The notes under the pieces are model-generated. The model was not told where the DNA came from, ran no database searches, and saw only the letters and a program-made list of their open reading frames with translations. Both the position numbers and the translations under genes were made by a program. From the NCBI GenBank assembly GCA_002350805.1, contig DEFO01000015.1, positions 43,578 to 107,577 of the forward strand: a stretch of DNA of 64,000 bases. Direction: 5' to 3'. Shown in pieces: positions 27,368 through 36,688 of the stretch (its first letter is position 1; each line of letters opens with the position of its first letter). Source of the stretch: Prevotella sp. UBA2850 (GTDB taxonomy: Bacteria > Bacteroidota > Bacteroidia > Bacteroidales > Bacteroidaceae).

Positions 27368-29587
27368 ATGGTGAACCGTACTAAAAAGCTGATGAAGAAG
27401 ATGATGTCGATGCTCAGGTCGAGTCTGGGCATCATCGTGGTAGCTGCCATTCTGTTGGAAATTATCTCTGCTGTACAATATTATTATACGCGCGGACTGC
27501 TGGAAAAGGAGCTCGAGGCGCGCGCCGAGACTGAGCTGTTGGCCAAGAGGAGCTTGCTCAACAACACCGTATCGGCCACGGGACAAATGCTGAAAGACCA
27601 TCTGTGGGACATCGGTCAGCAACTGCCACACGCCGACTCCATCGGCAATGCCATGATGCGCATCGTTGCCTCGAACCCCGTAGTGTCCGGCAGCTGTATG
27701 CCCTTCGTACCGTATTACTATCCGGAGAAAGGCAAGCTGTTCGAGCCTTATGCCTTTAGGAAAGGCGGACAGCTGGTGGTGGAGCAGATTGCCAACGAGG
27801 AGCACAACTACCTGGAGAATCCGGCGTTTGTGGCTGCCTGGCGCGAGAACCGCGACTTATGGAGCGACCCCTATGAATTTCAGGGCGACTCGCTGATGTA
27901 CCTGTCTACCTATACCCATCCCTACCGCGACGCGAAGGGTGAGGTGGTGGCTGTGCTGGGCATCGATATCTCGCTCGACTGGCTGAACGACACCCTGAAC
28001 ACGCACCATTTGTTTCCCTCATCGTTCAACCTGCTGCTCGATGCGAATGGCGAATTCATCACTGGCCCTGGCGGCATAAGGCACCGTAGCCCGGTGGTCG
28101 ACCGGATTGTGAAGCTTATCAACGATAGCACGGTTGAAAAACGCATGAGCAGCAGCGGCCGCAGCCGTGTCATTCGTTTCGACGACGACAGGGACGCTTA
28201 TATCTTCTGCACATCGCAGACGATAAGTCCGCACTGGCAGATAGCCGTTGTCTGCTACGAAGATGAGGTGTACGAGAAGTTGTATCAGATGCGTTTCTGG
28301 ATTTTCATGCTCATGCTGGCGGGTCTGGTGTTGCTGGGCTTTATCATCAACCGTTTTGCCAAGGGCGAGAAGCGGCTGCGCGCCTCCATCGTCGAGAAAG
28401 AGCGAATGGGCAGCGAGTTGCGGGTGGCCAGCGGCATACAGAAGGCAATGATGGGCGACGAGTGGAACGAGGACATCACCTCAAAAGAGGGCAATCCCTG
28501 GCCCGGTGTGATGATTCGCGGCTCGCAGGTACCTGCCAAGGAGGTGGGCGGCGACCTGTTCTATTTCCGTGTGCGTGACGAGAAGCTCTTCTTCTGCATC
28601 GGCGATGTGAGCGGCAAGGGCATTCCGGCGGCACTGGTGATGGCCGTGACGCATGCCATGTTCAGGGCCTGCTCGACCCATGAGTCGACCCCCGACCGCA
28701 TCATGCGCACCATCAACGAGGCACTCTGCCAGAACAATAAGACCAACATGTTTGTGACGCTCTTCATCGGAGTGCTCGACCTGCCCACCGGGCGCCTGCG
28801 CTACTGCAACGCCGGCCACGACAGTCCGCTGCTCATCGGCTCAGAGGTGAGCAAACTGCCGGCCAAGGCCAACCTGCCCGTCGGTGTGTTTGCCGACATC
28901 GAGTACACCAGCCAGGAAACACTGCTGGCTCCGGCCACTACCATGTTCCTCTATACCGACGGTCTGACAGAGGCCCGCAATGCCGAGCGCAAACAACTGG
29001 GACTGCCGCGCGTTTTGAGTGCCCTGGAGCGAGGCCGCAAACAGGGACTTACCGCGCCCGAGCAGTGGCTTAGTGAGATGAGCGGCGAGGTGAGCCGCTT
29101 CGTTGAAGATGCTGAGCAGAGCGACGACCTGACGATGCTCGTGCTGCGCTATGACCCTGTGGCTGAAGAGGAATACGTGTTGAGCGAGGACATCACACTG
29201 AAGAACCAGATGTCGGAGGTAAGCCGCCTGAACGACTTTGTGAAGATGATGGGCGAGCGGTTGCAACTCGACAAGTCGCTGGTGAAGAAGCTGCGCCTGG
29301 CTGTCGAGGAGGTGGTAGTCAACGTCATCAGCTATGCCTATCCTGAAGAGACCGAGGGCAATGTGGTGGTCAGCGCACGGGCTGACAAGAAGCGGCTCTC
29401 ATTTGTGGTCACCGACTGGGGCTTTGCCTTCGCACCCACCGACGCGCCCCGTGCAGACATCAGCCAGCCCGTGGAGGAACGGGCCATCGGCGGACTGGGC
29501 ATCATGCTCGTACGCCAGCTCATGGACTCGGTCAACTACGAGCGCGTTGACGGCAAGAATATCCTCACCATGAGAAAGAATCTATAG
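27368..29587 (+). CDS. Membrane SpoIIE/PP2C phosphatase fused to an anti-sigma-type HATPase
   Basis: A 739-residue protein from the ATG at 27368 (upstream in-frame TTG rejected, see promoter). Order: membrane helix 20-41; extracytoplasmic Cache-like sensor about 45-300; membrane helix about 307-329; SpoIIE-type PP2C phosphatase about 349-595 with GGDLFYF and GDVSGKGIPAALVM; then a GHKL ATPase of RsbW type, about 604-739, with EEVVVNVISYAYP and GGLGIMLVRQL. RsbU-like phosphatases normally act on STAS antagonists, while RsbW-like kinases bind sigma factors; here both are in one chain under one sensor. No STAS gene is in the window. Partner and signal unknown. The flotillin gene follows after 45 nt. 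Confidence 0.88.
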   Translation: MVNRTKKLMKKMMSMLRSSLGIIVVAAILLEIISAVQYYYTRGLLEKELEARAETELLAKRSLLNNTVSATGQMLKDHLWDIGQQLPHADSIGNAMMRIVASNPVVSGSCMPFVPYYYPEKGKLFEPYAFRKGGQLVVEQIANEEHNYLENPAFVAAWRENRDLWSDPYEFQGDSLMYLSTYTHPYRDAKGEVVAVLGIDISLDWLNDTLNTHHLFPSSFNLLLDANGEFITGPGGIRHRSPVVDRIVKLINDSTVEKRMSSSGRSRVIRFDDDRDAYIFCTSQTISPHWQIAVVCYEDEVYEKLYQMRFWIFMLMLAGLVLLGFIINRFAKGEKRLRASIVEKERMGSELRVASGIQKAMMGDEWNEDITSKEGNPWPGVMIRGSQVPAKEVGGDLFYFRVRDEKLFFCIGDVSGKGIPAALVMAVTHAMFRACSTHESTPDRIMRTINEALCQNNKTNMFVTLFIGVLDLPTGRLRYCNAGHDSPLLIGSEVSKLPAKANLPVGVFADIEYTSQETLLAPATTMFLYTDGLTEARNAERKQLGLPRVLSALERGRKQGLTAPEQWLSEMSGEVSRFVEDAEQSDDLTMLVLRYDPVAEEEYVLSEDITLKNQMSEVSRLNDFVKMMGERLQLDKSLVKKLRLAVEEVVVNVISYAYPEETEGNVVVSARADKKRLSFVVTDWGFAFAPTDAPRADISQPVEERAIGGLGIMLVRQLMDSVNYERVDGKNILTMRKNL

Positions 29588-29632
29588 CATCAACCATCAA
29601 GAATCATATAATCAACTAAAAACAAAACAGAT

Positions 29633-31114
29633 ATGGAAACAACAACCGTCATTCTCTTAGTAGTGGTGATCTTCATCCTGCTGGTGCTCTTTGTGCTCGT
29701 GTCTTACGTCAAAGCACCGCCATCGTATGCTTACATCATCTCGGGTATCAGCCGCGAGCCGCGTGTGCTCATCGGCTCGGGAGGCATCCGCGTGCCTTTC
29801 TTCGAGCGTCTGGACAAGGTGTATCTCGGACAGATCACCGTCGACATCAAGACCGAGGAGAGCGTGCCCACCAACGACTTCATCAATGTGGATGTCGACG
29901 CAGTGGCCAAGATACGCGTCACACCCAACCCCGAGGGCACACGACTGGCTGCCAAGAACTTCCTGAACATGACACCGCCCATGATTGCCGATCAGCTGAA
30001 AGACTCGCTGCAGGGTAACATGCGTGAGATTATCGGTACGCTCGACCTGCGCTCGCTCAATACCGACCGCGACGGATTCTCCGACCAGGTGATGCAGAAA
30101 GCCTCGCCCGACATGAGCAAGCTGGGCATCGAGATTATCTCGTGTAACATTCAGAACGTCACCGACAAGGAAGGACTCATTCACGACCTGGGTGCCGACA
30201 ATACCGCCAAAATCAAGAAAGATGCCTCCATCAACCGTGCCAATGCCGAGCGCGACGTGAAGATTCAGGTGGCACATGCCGACAAAGAGGCCAACGACGC
30301 CCGCGTGGACGCCGATACTGCCATCGCCATCAAGAACAACGACCTGGCCCTGAAGCGCGCCGCCCTGAAGCAACAGGCCGACACCGCACAGGCTGATGCC
30401 GACGCTGCCTATGCCATTCAGCAGCAGGAGCAGCAGAAGACCATCAACATCAAGACCGTTGAGGCACAAATCGAGAAGACACGCCGCGAGCAGATTCTCT
30501 CGAAAGAGCAGATTGAAATCAAGCAGAACACGCTGATTGCCGAAATCGAGAAGAAGGCCGATGCTGATAAATATAAGGTGGAGATTGATGCCGCCGCCGA
30601 CCTCGAGCAGCGCAAGCGCGTGGCTGAGGCTCAGAAGTATGAGGCTGAGCAGCGCGCCCTGGCACAGAATGCCGAGAGCGATGCCGCCCGCTATCGCCTT
30701 GAGCAGGAGGCCATGGGTATCAAGGCCAAGGGTGAGGCCGAGGCTTATGCCATTCAGAAGAAGGGTGAGGCCGAGGCACTGGCCATGGACAAGAAGGCTG
30801 AGGCTTATAAGAAGTACAACAACGCCGCCATCGCACAGATGATGATTGAGATTCTGCCGCAGATTGCCGAGAATATCGCCAAGCCTATCTCGGCCATCAA
30901 GGATGTCAACATCTACAGTGCCGACGGACAGGGCATCTCGGCCATGAGCGGCAATGTGCCCGTCGCCATCAAACAGGCATTCGACGTGCTGAAGTCTGCC
31001 ACGGGTGTCGACATGGCAGAAATCATGAAGGCCGGCTCGCTCGAGGCAAAGACCACACGCAACATCAACCTTAACGACGAGGCCCTCGACCTGATCAAGG
31101 GGGAGAAGAAGTGA
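29633..31114 (+). CDS. Flotillin-family SPFH membrane scaffold protein
   Basis: A 493-residue protein with a membrane helix at 6-27, an SPFH/band-7 domain at about 28-190, and a long Ala/Glu/Lys/Gln-rich coiled coil at about 190-400 with repeated KAKGEAEAYAIQKKGEAEAL-type motifs. It ends in a short globular tail. Flotillins oligomerise on the inner membrane and organise protein-rich patches. The length and the order of domains match YqiK/FloT-type proteins. It lies 45 nt after the SpoIIE-type sensor phosphatase with no promoter between, so the two are likely in one operon. A functional tie between them is inference. Confidence 0.9.
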   Translation: METTTVILLVVVIFILLVLFVLVSYVKAPPSYAYIISGISREPRVLIGSGGIRVPFFERLDKVYLGQITVDIKTEESVPTNDFINVDVDAVAKIRVTPNPEGTRLAAKNFLNMTPPMIADQLKDSLQGNMREIIGTLDLRSLNTDRDGFSDQVMQKASPDMSKLGIEIISCNIQNVTDKEGLIHDLGADNTAKIKKDASINRANAERDVKIQVAHADKEANDARVDADTAIAIKNNDLALKRAALKQQADTAQADADAAYAIQQQEQQKTINIKTVEAQIEKTRREQILSKEQIEIKQNTLIAEIEKKADADKYKVEIDAAADLEQRKRVAEAQKYEAEQRALAQNAESDAARYRLEQEAMGIKAKGEAEAYAIQKKGEAEALAMDKKAEAYKKYNNAAIAQMMIEILPQIAENIAKPISAIKDVNIYSADGQGISAMSGNVPVAIKQAFDVLKSATGVDMAEIMKAGSLEAKTTRNINLNDEALDLIKGEKK

Positions 31115-31146
31115 TAAGGTTTTTAGGAGAGTAGGAGCTTTCGGAG

Positions 31147-31229
31147 GATTCTGAGTAATCTGAGTATTCGGAGTTTTCAGAGTATTCGGAGTATTCAGAG
31201 AATTCAGAATATTCAGATTACTCAGAATC
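31147..31229. repeat. Hairpin made of short GAGTATTC-type repeats
   Basis: Arms 31147-31169 and 31207-31229 are complementary over 23 nt with one G-T pair. The 37-nt loop is filled with further GAGTATTC/CAGAGTATT copies. It lies between the flotillin stop and the radical SAM gene, and could end or separate these transcripts, though no T-run follows the stem. Confidence 0.82.
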
Positions 31230-31262
31230 ATCAGAAGGCTCTTCTTTTCTCATCCATTTCCC

Positions 31263-32450
31263 ATGGACGCACAAGCTGTTTGTTCGCCATTCTCGCATCC
31301 GCTTTTTGTGATGCTGAAGCCTGCCGGAGCGCGATGCAATCTGGCCTGTCGGTATTGTTACTATCTCGACAAGGCCGGACTGTATCCCGATACGGTGCGC
31401 CACCAGATGAGCGATGAGCTGCTGGAAGAGTTCACCCGACAGTACATAGCGGCCCAGACGCAGCGCGAGGTGCTCTTCACCTGGCATGGCGGAGAAACTC
31501 TGTTGCGGCCTCTTTCATTCTATCAAAAAGCCCTGAAGCTGCAACAGAAATATGCCAACGGCCATCTCATCGACAACTGCCTGCAAACCAATGGCACATT
31601 GCTCACCGATGAGTGGTGCCGGTTCCTGAAAGACAACAACTGGCTGGTGGGCGTTTCCATCGACGGACCGCAGCGCTTCCACGATGCCTACCGCCGCGAC
31701 CAGCAGGACAGGGGCACCTTCCAGCGTGTCATGCAGGGCATTGAGCGCCTCAACCGCTATGGCGTGGAGTGGAACGCGATGGCCGTAGTAAACCGGCTGA
31801 ATGCCGACCATCCCCACGACTTCTATCAGTTCTTTCGCAACATGGGCTGTCATTACATCCAGTTCACTCCCATCGTAGAACCTGCGTCCGAGCATGCCGG
31901 TGATGACCTGGTGACGGCAGAGAGTGTGCGCCCCGGGCAATGGGGCCAGTTCTTGTGTGCTTTGTTCGACGAGTGGGTGCGCCGTGACGTGGGCCATTAC
32001 TTCATTCAGCTGTTCGATGCCACGCTCGCCAACTGGGTGGGTGTGGAGTCAGGCGTCTGTTCCATGTGCCGCACATGTGGCAATGCCCTCGTCATGGAGT
32101 GGAATGGCGATGTCTACTCATGCGACCATTTCGTGTCACCTCAGCATAAGTTGGGCAATATTCTAGAGCAGCCGCTGGCTACCCTCTGCTACGGAGGGCA
32201 GCAAGACCGTTTCCGCCGGCTCAAGACCACCCTGCCACAACAATGCCTTGCATGTCCGTTTTTGTTCGCCTGCCACGGTGAGTGCCCCAAAAACCGCCTC
32301 GTCGAAACGTCTGAAGGCGAGCCTCGCCTGAACTATCTCTGCCAGGGTTACCGTATGTTCTTCGAGCATGTGGTGCCCTATATGGACTTCATGGCCAATG
32401 AGTTGCGTGCCGACCGCGCCCCAGCCAATGTGATGGATGCCTTTTTCTAG
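31263..32450 (+). CDS. Anaerobic sulfatase-maturating enzyme (radical SAM, SPASM)
   Basis: A 395-residue enzyme that oxidises the active-site Cys or Ser of sulfatases to formylglycine without oxygen. The radical SAM cluster motif is C25-x3-C29-x2-C32 (CNLACRYC). The SPASM cysteines for two auxiliary clusters lie near 260-345 (CSMCRTCG, SCDHFV, QQCLACPFLFACHGECP). The Asp of SCDHF corresponds to the general base described for anSMEs. Length is normal. No sulfatase is encoded in the window, so it must serve sulfatases elsewhere, as is usual for this gene. It stands alone between two repeat-rich gaps. Confidence 0.92.
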   Translation: MDAQAVCSPFSHPLFVMLKPAGARCNLACRYCYYLDKAGLYPDTVRHQMSDELLEEFTRQYIAAQTQREVLFTWHGGETLLRPLSFYQKALKLQQKYANGHLIDNCLQTNGTLLTDEWCRFLKDNNWLVGVSIDGPQRFHDAYRRDQQDRGTFQRVMQGIERLNRYGVEWNAMAVVNRLNADHPHDFYQFFRNMGCHYIQFTPIVEPASEHAGDDLVTAESVRPGQWGQFLCALFDEWVRRDVGHYFIQLFDATLANWVGVESGVCSMCRTCGNALVMEWNGDVYSCDHFVSPQHKLGNILEQPLATLCYGGQQDRFRRLKTTLPQQCLACPFLFACHGECPKNRLVETSEGEPRLNYLCQGYRMFFEHVVPYMDFMANELRADRAPANVMDAFF

Positions 32451-32468
32451 TTTTGCGTTGTTTGTACA

Positions 32469-32565
32469 AAAGGGCAACTCTGCGGTCGTAAAGGGCAACT
32501 CTGCGGTCGTAAAGGGCAACTCTAGCAGCGTAAAGGGCAACTCTGCAGACGCAAAGGGCAGCTCC
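32469..32565 (+). repeat. 21-bp tandem repeat, about 4.6 copies
   Basis: Copies start at 32469, 32490, 32511, 32532 and 32553 (truncated). Each has the constant part AAAGGGCAACTCT followed by a more variable 8 nt (such as GCGGTCGT, AGCAGCGT, GCAGACGC). The unit is two helical turns. It occupies the 315-nt gap upstream of parC; the rest of the gap holds AT-rich sequence and the parC promoter. Confidence 0.92.
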
Positions 32566-32642
32566 ATACCTTCTGGCAACCGTCAGCGGCTTCATTTTTC
32601 TTTTTTTTGAGGCTTTATGACCGCATTCTCGCTTTTTTTTCG

Positions 32643-32650
32643 TAATTTTG
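32643..32650 (+). promoter_or_regulatory. -7 promoter box of parC
   Basis: TAATTTTG matches TAnnTTTG; the parC ATG lies 115 nt downstream. No good -33 box is seen at the usual distance. Confidence 0.5.
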
Positions 32651-32765
32651 CCGTCGGCGAAAGAATCGGGTCTGAGCAAAAGAAGGCTGAAACCACCTTT
32701 GCCGGACTGCGGCTTTTCATCGCCATTACACGAAATTTATTGACGAAAAAACCTGAATCGACGAT

Positions 32766-35700
32766 ATGAGCGACGATATAAAAGATAATTTGAACGACGA
32801 GCTGGAAGAGACCAACGACGAGCTGGAAGAGACCAAAGACGATGGCGAAAGTGCCTCGGCACACTCTGACTACCAACCCGTGAACCGCTTCGACGCAGCT
32901 GCCGTGCACCACCTGAGCGGCATGTATCAGAACTGGTTCCTGGACTATGCCTCGTACGTCATCCTCGAACGGGCCGTACCTCACATTGAGGATGGTCTGA
33001 AGCCTGTGCAACGCCGCATCCTGCACTCGATGAAGCGCATGGACGACGGCCGCTATAACAAGGTGGCGAACATCGTGGGACATACCATGCAGTTTCACCC
33101 GCACGGCGACGCGAGCATCGGCGACGCACTGGTGCAGCTGGGACAGAAGGACCTGCTGGTTGACACGCAGGGCAACTGGGGCAACATCCTAACGGGCGAC
33201 CGCGCGGCGGCACCCCGATATATTGAAGCCCGCCTGTCGAAGTTTGCACTCGACGTGGTGTTCAACCCAAAGACCACCGAGTGGCAGCTGTCGTACGACG
33301 GCCGCAACAAAGAGCCTATCACGCTTCCGGCGAAGTTCCCGCTGCTGCTGGCGCAGGGCGCCGAGGGCATTGCCGTAGGACTGTCATCGAAGATTCTGCC
33401 GCACAACTTCAATGAGTTGTGCGACGCCGCCATCAAATACCTGCACGGACAGCCGTTCCAGCTGTACCCCGACTTCCTGACGGGCGGCAGCATCGACGTG
33501 TCGAAATATAACGACGGACAGCGCGGCGGTGTGCTGAAGGTGCGTGCGAAGATTGAGAAACAAGACCAGAAGACGCTTATCATTCGCGAGATTCCCTTCT
33601 CGAAGACCGTCAACACCCTGATTGAGAGCATCACCAAAGCAATTGAGAAAGGCAAGATCAAGGCGCGCAACGTGACCGACCTGACATCGGCCGAGGTGGA
33701 GATTCAGGTGCACCTGGCTCCCGGTGTTTCGTCTGACAAGACCATCGACGCGCTCTACGCGTTTACAGACTGCGAGGTGAACATCTCGCCCAACTGCTGC
33801 GTGATCGAGGACAACAAGCCGCAGTTCCTCACCGTGAGCGACGTGCTGCGCCACTCGGTGGACCGCACCATGGGCCTCATCCGACAGGAACTGCAAATCA
33901 AACGCAACGAACTGCTGGAGCAGCTGCACTTCTGCTCGCTGGAGAAGATCTTCATCGAGGAGCGCATCTATAAAGACCGGAAATTTGAACAGGCACCGAA
34001 CATCGACGCGGTGTGCGAACATATTGACGACCGCCTGACGCCTTACTACCCGCAGATGGTGCGCGAGGTGACCAAGGACGACATCCTGCGACTGCTCGAG
34101 ATCAAGATGCAGCGCATCCTGAAATTCAACAAGGACAAGGCCGACGAGCTGATTGCCCGCATCAACGACGAGATTGCTGGCATCGACCGCGACCTGAACA
34201 ACATGGTGGAGGTGACGGCCAACTGGTTCCAATACATCAAGGACAAATACGGGGCCGACCATCCGCGACTCACCGAAATCAAGAACTTCGACACCATCGA
34301 GGCCGCCAAGGTGGTGGAGGCCAACCAGAAACTCTTCATCAACCGACAGGAGGGATTCATCGGAACAGGACTCAAGAAAGACGAGTTTGTGTGCAACTGC
34401 TCTGACATCGACGACCTGATTATCTTCTATAAAGACGGAAAATACAAGATCATTCGTGTGGCGGAGAAGATTTTCGTGGGCAAGAACGTGATGCATGTGG
34501 CGGTGTTCAAAAAGAACGACAAGCGCACGACCTACAACGTGGTGTATCGTGACGGTAAGCAGGGATTCTACTTCATCAAGCGATTCAACGTGACGGGTAT
34601 CACCCGCGACAAGGAATACGACCTGACACAAGGCACGGCAGGCTCGCGCGTGCTCTACTTCACAGCCAACCCCAACGGCGAGGCGGAGATCATCAAGATC
34701 ACGCTCGACCCCAACCCGAAGCTGAAGAAGATATTCATGGAGAAGGACTTCTCGGAGGTGCTCATCAAGGGACGCGCCTCGAAGGGTAACCTGCTGACCA
34801 AGAATACTGTGCACCGCATCGGACTGAAGAGCCACGGACACTCGACGCTGGGCGGTCGTAAGGTATGGTTCGACCCCGACGTGAACCGACTGAACTACGA
34901 TGAGCACGGCCGGCTGCTGGGCGAGTTCAACGAGGACGACAGCATACTGGTGGTGCTGAAGAACGGCGATTTCTACCTGACGAACTTCGACGTGAACAAC
35001 CACTACGAGGACAATATCGACCGCATAGAGAAATACGACGCCACGAAGGTGTGGAGCGCGGTGCTCTTCGATGCCGACCAGCAGGGCTACCCCTACCTGA
35101 AACGCTTCCTCATGGAGGGCTCGAAGCGCAAACTGAACTATCTGGGCGAGAATGCCAATTCGCGTCTGGTGCTGCTCACCGACACACCCTATCCGCGCAT
35201 TCGCGTCAGCTTCGGAGGCAACGACGCCTTCCGCGACCCCATGGAGATTGATGTGGAGCAGTTTATTGCTGTGAAGGGCTTCAAAGCCAAGGGCAAACGC
35301 ATCACCACCTGGCAGATTGAGAGCATTGAGGAACTGGAGCCCCTGCGACAGCCCGAGCCGGAAGCCGATGATGACGGCAACGACGACGGCAACCAGGAGG
35401 AGGACGGTGAACAGGAATCTGGAAACGGAGAGACGAAGACGGCGGAGACAGCAACGACTGAGTCCCCGGAAAAGGCGGAGACCACAGAGACGACGGAGAC
35501 GGCAGAGACTACGGCCGCAGAAAGCACAGAACCGGTAACAGCCGAAACCATTGAGCCTGCGGCTGTCGGGAAGGAAGATGCTGCTTCCGCTGAGACCGAA
35601 GTGCCCGCACCCGCCAAAAAGAAAAAAGCAGCCCCTGCCCCCCAAAAGAAGACAGAGGCGCCAGTGTCAGAAGAGACGGCCAGCAATGAAACCGCAACAA

Positions 35701-35810
35701 GTCCGAAACAAGCGAAACCGAAACCACGGAAGAAATCCTCTGCATCGGACTCTCACCAGTCGCAACTCGATAAATCCGGACAACTAAGTTTATTTGGCGA
35801 TGATTTCTAA
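32766..35810 (+). CDS. parC: DNA topoisomerase IV subunit A
   Basis: A 1014-residue type IIA topoisomerase subunit; with ParE it decatenates chromosomes. The breakage-reunion domain starts near residue 55 (WFLDYASYVILERAVPHIED) and has the catalytic Tyr152 in APRYIEARLS. A propeller-type C-terminal domain spans about 545-860. In the quinolone pocket the sequence is HPHGDASIGD, so Ala116 stands where E. coli GyrA has Ser83. Two oddities: an acidic N-terminal extension with a duplicated DELEETN octapeptide (residues 11-26), and a disordered tail of about 140 residues (Glu/Thr/Ala-rich, then Lys/Pro-rich) ending in QLSLFGDDF. QLSLF (1006-1010) matches the sliding-clamp-binding consensus. The end overlaps the next gene. 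parE is not in the window. Confidence 0.93.
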   Translation: MSDDIKDNLNDELEETNDELEETKDDGESASAHSDYQPVNRFDAAAVHHLSGMYQNWFLDYASYVILERAVPHIEDGLKPVQRRILHSMKRMDDGRYNKVANIVGHTMQFHPHGDASIGDALVQLGQKDLLVDTQGNWGNILTGDRAAAPRYIEARLSKFALDVVFNPKTTEWQLSYDGRNKEPITLPAKFPLLLAQGAEGIAVGLSSKILPHNFNELCDAAIKYLHGQPFQLYPDFLTGGSIDVSKYNDGQRGGVLKVRAKIEKQDQKTLIIREIPFSKTVNTLIESITKAIEKGKIKARNVTDLTSAEVEIQVHLAPGVSSDKTIDALYAFTDCEVNISPNCCVIEDNKPQFLTVSDVLRHSVDRTMGLIRQELQIKRNELLEQLHFCSLEKIFIEERIYKDRKFEQAPNIDAVCEHIDDRLTPYYPQMVREVTKDDILRLLEIKMQRILKFNKDKADELIARINDEIAGIDRDLNNMVEVTANWFQYIKDKYGADHPRLTEIKNFDTIEAAKVVEANQKLFINRQEGFIGTGLKKDEFVCNCSDIDDLIIFYKDGKYKIIRVAEKIFVGKNVMHVAVFKKNDKRTTYNVVYRDGKQGFYFIKRFNVTGITRDKEYDLTQGTAGSRVLYFTANPNGEAEIIKITLDPNPKLKKIFMEKDFSEVLIKGRASKGNLLTKNTVHRIGLKSHGHSTLGGRKVWFDPDVNRLNYDEHGRLLGEFNEDDSILVVLKNGDFYLTNFDVNNHYEDNIDRIEKYDATKVWSAVLFDADQQGYPYLKRFLMEGSKRKLNYLGENANSRLVLLTDTPYPRIRVSFGGNDAFRDPMEIDVEQFIAVKGFKAKGKRITTWQIESIEELEPLRQPEPEADDDGNDDGNQEEDGEQESGNGETKTAETATTESPEKAETTETTETAETTAAESTEPVTAETIEPAAVGKEDAASAETEVPAPAKKKKAAPAPQKKTEAPVSEETASNETATSPKQAKPKPRKKSSASDSHQSQLDKSGQLSLFGDDF

Positions 35811-36621
35811 GGCACTACCCTACCTCCGGCAGCTGATGGGCTGCTTGTTGCTGATGCTCACGGCATCGGCAACGGCCCAGACCGACTCCACCCGGATACG
35901 CACATCCGTCAATATGGTGGGATTCGGCACCACCAACATCCTCGACACCTATCTCTCGCAGGAGAAATTCACAGGTGCGGGAATGACCTTCCTGAACATC
36001 ACACAGAAAGAACGACCGGGCAAACGATGGACCACCATCATGCAACAGGAGGCCAGCATCTCGTTTGCCGACGACCGCGCCGAACTCACTGAGGAGATGG
36101 AGGCGGCCTACAGCATCTACTGTGGGCGCTACATCACGCTGCGGCTGCCTGGTAACTGGCGGCTCGAGGCAGGCGGACTGCTGAATGGTAACATCGGCAT
36201 CATCTACAACACCAGCAACTCGAACAACCCCGCACAGGCCCGCCTGTCGCTGAACGTGATGCCTTCGGCGGTGGTCAGCAAGCCGTTCACGCTGTTCAGA
36301 CAGCAGTTTGCGGTGCGCTACGAATTGGACCTGCCGCTGGCCGGAGTGATGTTCAGCCCCAACTACGGACAGTCGTACTACGAGATTTTCAACCGCGGCA
36401 ACTACGACCACAATATCGTTCCCACCACGTTCATCAGCGCCCCCAACATGCGGCAGCAACTCAGCATCGACTGGCAGGCCGGACGCTCGTGGGACCTGCG
36501 AGTGGGCTATCTGGGCAACTACCAGCAGGCCGAGGTGAACCACCTGAAACAGCACATCTACAACCACCGCCTGATGATTGGCGTGGTGAAGCGTTTCCGG
36601 ACGGTCTATTATAAAAGGTGA
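35800..36621 (+). CDS. DUF3316-family secreted protein
   Basis: A 273-residue protein. The ATG at 35800 (MISKALPYLRQL) is preferred over the in-frame TTG at 35794; it overlaps the last 11 nt of parC. A signal peptide ends near ASATAQ. The rest is rich in alternating beta strands with aromatic residues and ends in a YYKR tail, consistent with a small outer-membrane barrel. The pattern agrees with DUF3316. Function unknown. The overlap with parC points to translational coupling, although a link between a topoisomerase and an envelope protein is not expected and may only reflect compact gene order. Confidence 0.78.
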   Translation: MISKALPYLRQLMGCLLLMLTASATAQTDSTRIRTSVNMVGFGTTNILDTYLSQEKFTGAGMTFLNITQKERPGKRWTTIMQQEASISFADDRAELTEEMEAAYSIYCGRYITLRLPGNWRLEAGGLLNGNIGIIYNTSNSNNPAQARLSLNVMPSAVVSKPFTLFRQQFAVRYELDLPLAGVMFSPNYGQSYYEIFNRGNYDHNIVPTTFISAPNMRQQLSIDWQAGRSWDLRVGYLGNYQQAEVNHLKQHIYNHRLMIGVVKRFRTVYYKR

Positions 36622-36688
36622 GAAAAGATGAAGAACGGAAGTGCAGAACAACCCTGAAACAGAAAAAAGACAACGAAACACTGGCGGA

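Noticed and set aside
29657..31231. Open frame of 524 codons on the minus strand
   Set aside because: Antisense to the flotillin gene; the Leu/Gly-rich product mirrors the Ala/Glu/Gln-rich coiled coil.
32163..32579. Minus-strand ORF with ELPFTTA heptapeptide repeats
   Set aside because: The heptads are only the translation of the 21-bp DNA repeat, and the ORF overlaps the 3' end of the radical SAM gene.
33384..35645. Open frame of 753 codons on the minus strand
   Set aside because: Antisense to parC; its sequence is rich in His, Leu, Val and Arg, as expected from reading the complement of a strongly biased gene.
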